DNA from: Cacajao melanocephalus
Taxonomy: Eukaryota; Chordata; Mammalia; Primates; Pitheciidae
Length of the DNA: 64,000 bases
Assembly (NCBI GenBank): GCA_963573385.1
Contig: CAUYLG010021735.1
Coordinates: forward strand, 1 to 64,000
Direction of reading: 5' to 3'
Each line of letters begins with the position of its first letter. The stretch's first letter is position 1. A program made the position numbers and the translations under genes. Under the pieces are notes generated by a model that saw nothing but the letters and a program-made list of their open reading frames with translations, was not told where the DNA came from and ran no database searches. Below are positions 62,861 to 64,000 of this stretch, in pieces.

Positions 62861-63504
62861 AGAAGAGAAGACAGCAGTCAGTGACAAGAGCAGGACAGGA
62901 GCCCGCACTTCCTTTGATGATCCCTCAGGCTTTGGTTGGGCACAGTGTCTGCTCAGCCCCTCTCTTTGGTGCCTATGCTCATTGGTCAACAGAGACTTTA
63001 ACTAATTTCCCAGGTGGTTTGCCCCAAATCCTAGTTTTCTCTAGATGTTGGAGTTCCAGCTTCTACGAAGGTCAACCCTAAAGCACTCAGAGGACAAAGG
63101 GCCCCAGTTTCTGGCCTAGATATGCAAGCCTCCAAACTGTCTGACACCCCTAAATTTAAATTTATGCCATTGTGAGTTCTGTGTGCCTAGAAAAGAAACA
63201 GAGAGAAAGAATATGAACTGGCTGGTCAGTGAAATGGCTGGTCAGGATAGAAACTGGCCCAATCAATTTCTATTTGCTAAGGAACTAGAAGACTCCCAAT
63301 ATCATCCCTGAAGTAAAAGAGAAACAGGATATTTAGAGGACTAGAAGAAGATCTTAAAGTCATGTGTCCTTTTGTCTTTCTCAGCAAATGTGCCCATGAC
63401 TGCCTCACTTTTCTCCTTCCTATGCTAACTATTGATTAGGTTTTATAGAAATTTCTCTAATCTTCTTTGTAACCTGTACTGTTGCCAATCAGTGGGAAAG
63501 GGAA
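62861..63504. other. Unassigned sequence
   Basis: A tandem word (tggctggtcag at 63220-63230 and 63236-63246) is present. No family recognised. Confidence 0.4.
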
Positions 63505-63900
63505 GGGAGCTAATATCAGGCACTTAACGTTTACCAGGCACTTTATGGAATGTTCTTTTTGTATATTCACAGTGGGAGTGCAGACCTTTGACATACTGAT
63601 TTCATTTCCTTTGGATAGAGTAAACCCAAAAATGGGATGGCCAGATTATATGGTAGTACTATGTTTAATTTTTTGAGAAACCTCCATACTGCTATCCATA
63701 ATGCCTGGCCCTTTGAGTCTGGTACGATTATGATTCTAATTTTAGAAACGAAGCAACTGAGAAAAGTTAGGTGACTTGCCTATGCTCATTACATACCAGT
63801 CACTTAGTGACTCCCTAGGGTCATGCAGATGGTGTCAGAGCCAGAATGAAAGCTAAGATCCATATCACACTGCAAATCTCATGTTCCTTCTATGCCCCTG
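63505..63900 (-). mobile_element. MIR SINE split by LINE-1
   Basis: Left part cttaacgtttaccaggcact and right part (attctaattttagaaacgaa, agttaggtgacttgcctatg, gtgtcagagccagaatgaaa) are in order for a reverse MIR once 63567-63703 is removed. Confidence 0.75.
63567..63703 (-). mobile_element. LINE-1 3' fragment inside MIR
   Basis: cagtgggagtgcagaccttt, ctgatttcatttcctttgga, gagaaacctccatactgcta: short LINE-1 ORF2 3' piece in reverse orientation. Confidence 0.78.
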
Positions 63901-64000
63901 TGCCTAAAATATTAGGCTGGAAGAAACGTTGAACTTCATCAGGTGAAGCAGTCCTCAAAAGTCAATCTATCATTCAAATCCCCACACATTTTAAATTATC

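Overview
The window is primate nuclear DNA, most likely human. It carries at least eighteen Alu copies or fragments in both orientations, several with A-rich tails and target-site duplications (TSDs). It also has MaLR/THE1-MST type LTRs, old L1M-type LINE-1 pieces, one younger 5'-truncated LINE-1, and many mammalian-wide fossils (MIR, L2, MER2, Tigger2-like, MER5A, MER20). Base composition is AT-rich. I see no CpG island, no rRNA or tRNA, no CRISPR array and no multi-exon gene I recognise. Almost every longer reading frame lies in a repeat or behaves like chance, so the window looks like a gene desert or a long intron.

Layout. 1-2.85 kb: an Alu split by a solo ERV1-type LTR (4-bp TSD), two MIRs, and a THE1/MST element with internal sequence on the minus strand. 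2.9-5.8 kb: an L1M interrupted by a MaLR LTR (itself holding an Alu) and by a second Alu. 5.8-12.6 kb: sparse repeats, a strong 3'-splice-site-like signal with a 43-codon frame (6608-6793), and a ~280-bp unit present twice, the second copy inside a Tigger2-like transposon. 12.6-15 kb: mostly repeat-free and rich in TAAT/ATTA motifs (enhancer-like candidates). 15-23.4 kb: an ERV1-type LTR, an L1M 3' end, Alus, a second Tigger2-like element, MER2, and another homeodomain-motif cluster near 20.5 kb. 23.4-32.3 kb: old degraded repeats, with one ~680-bp LTR inside an L1M. 32.3-36.5 kb: an L1M minus-strand stack with an AT-rich tract and a large hairpin. 36.5-42 kb: unassigned sequence with MIR, a MaLR LTR, a hAT fossil and a FRAM. 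42-46 kb: a 4-kb truncated LINE-1 with a clear TSD. 46-64 kb: low repeat density with MIR, L2, MER5A, MER20, MaLR LTRs (one a solo LTR with perfect 5-bp TSD), Alus, and a nested L1 fossil near 62.5 kb.

How parts relate. No operon or pathway is present. The readable biology is the order of insertions (MIR/L2, then L1M/Tigger/MaLR, then Alu), local DNA rearrangements (hairpins, tandem duplications), and repeat-free AT-rich islands that could be developmental enhancers. Family names come from remembered consensus motifs read by eye; subfamily names are deliberately not given, and boundaries are good to roughly 5-20 bases unless a TSD fixes them.
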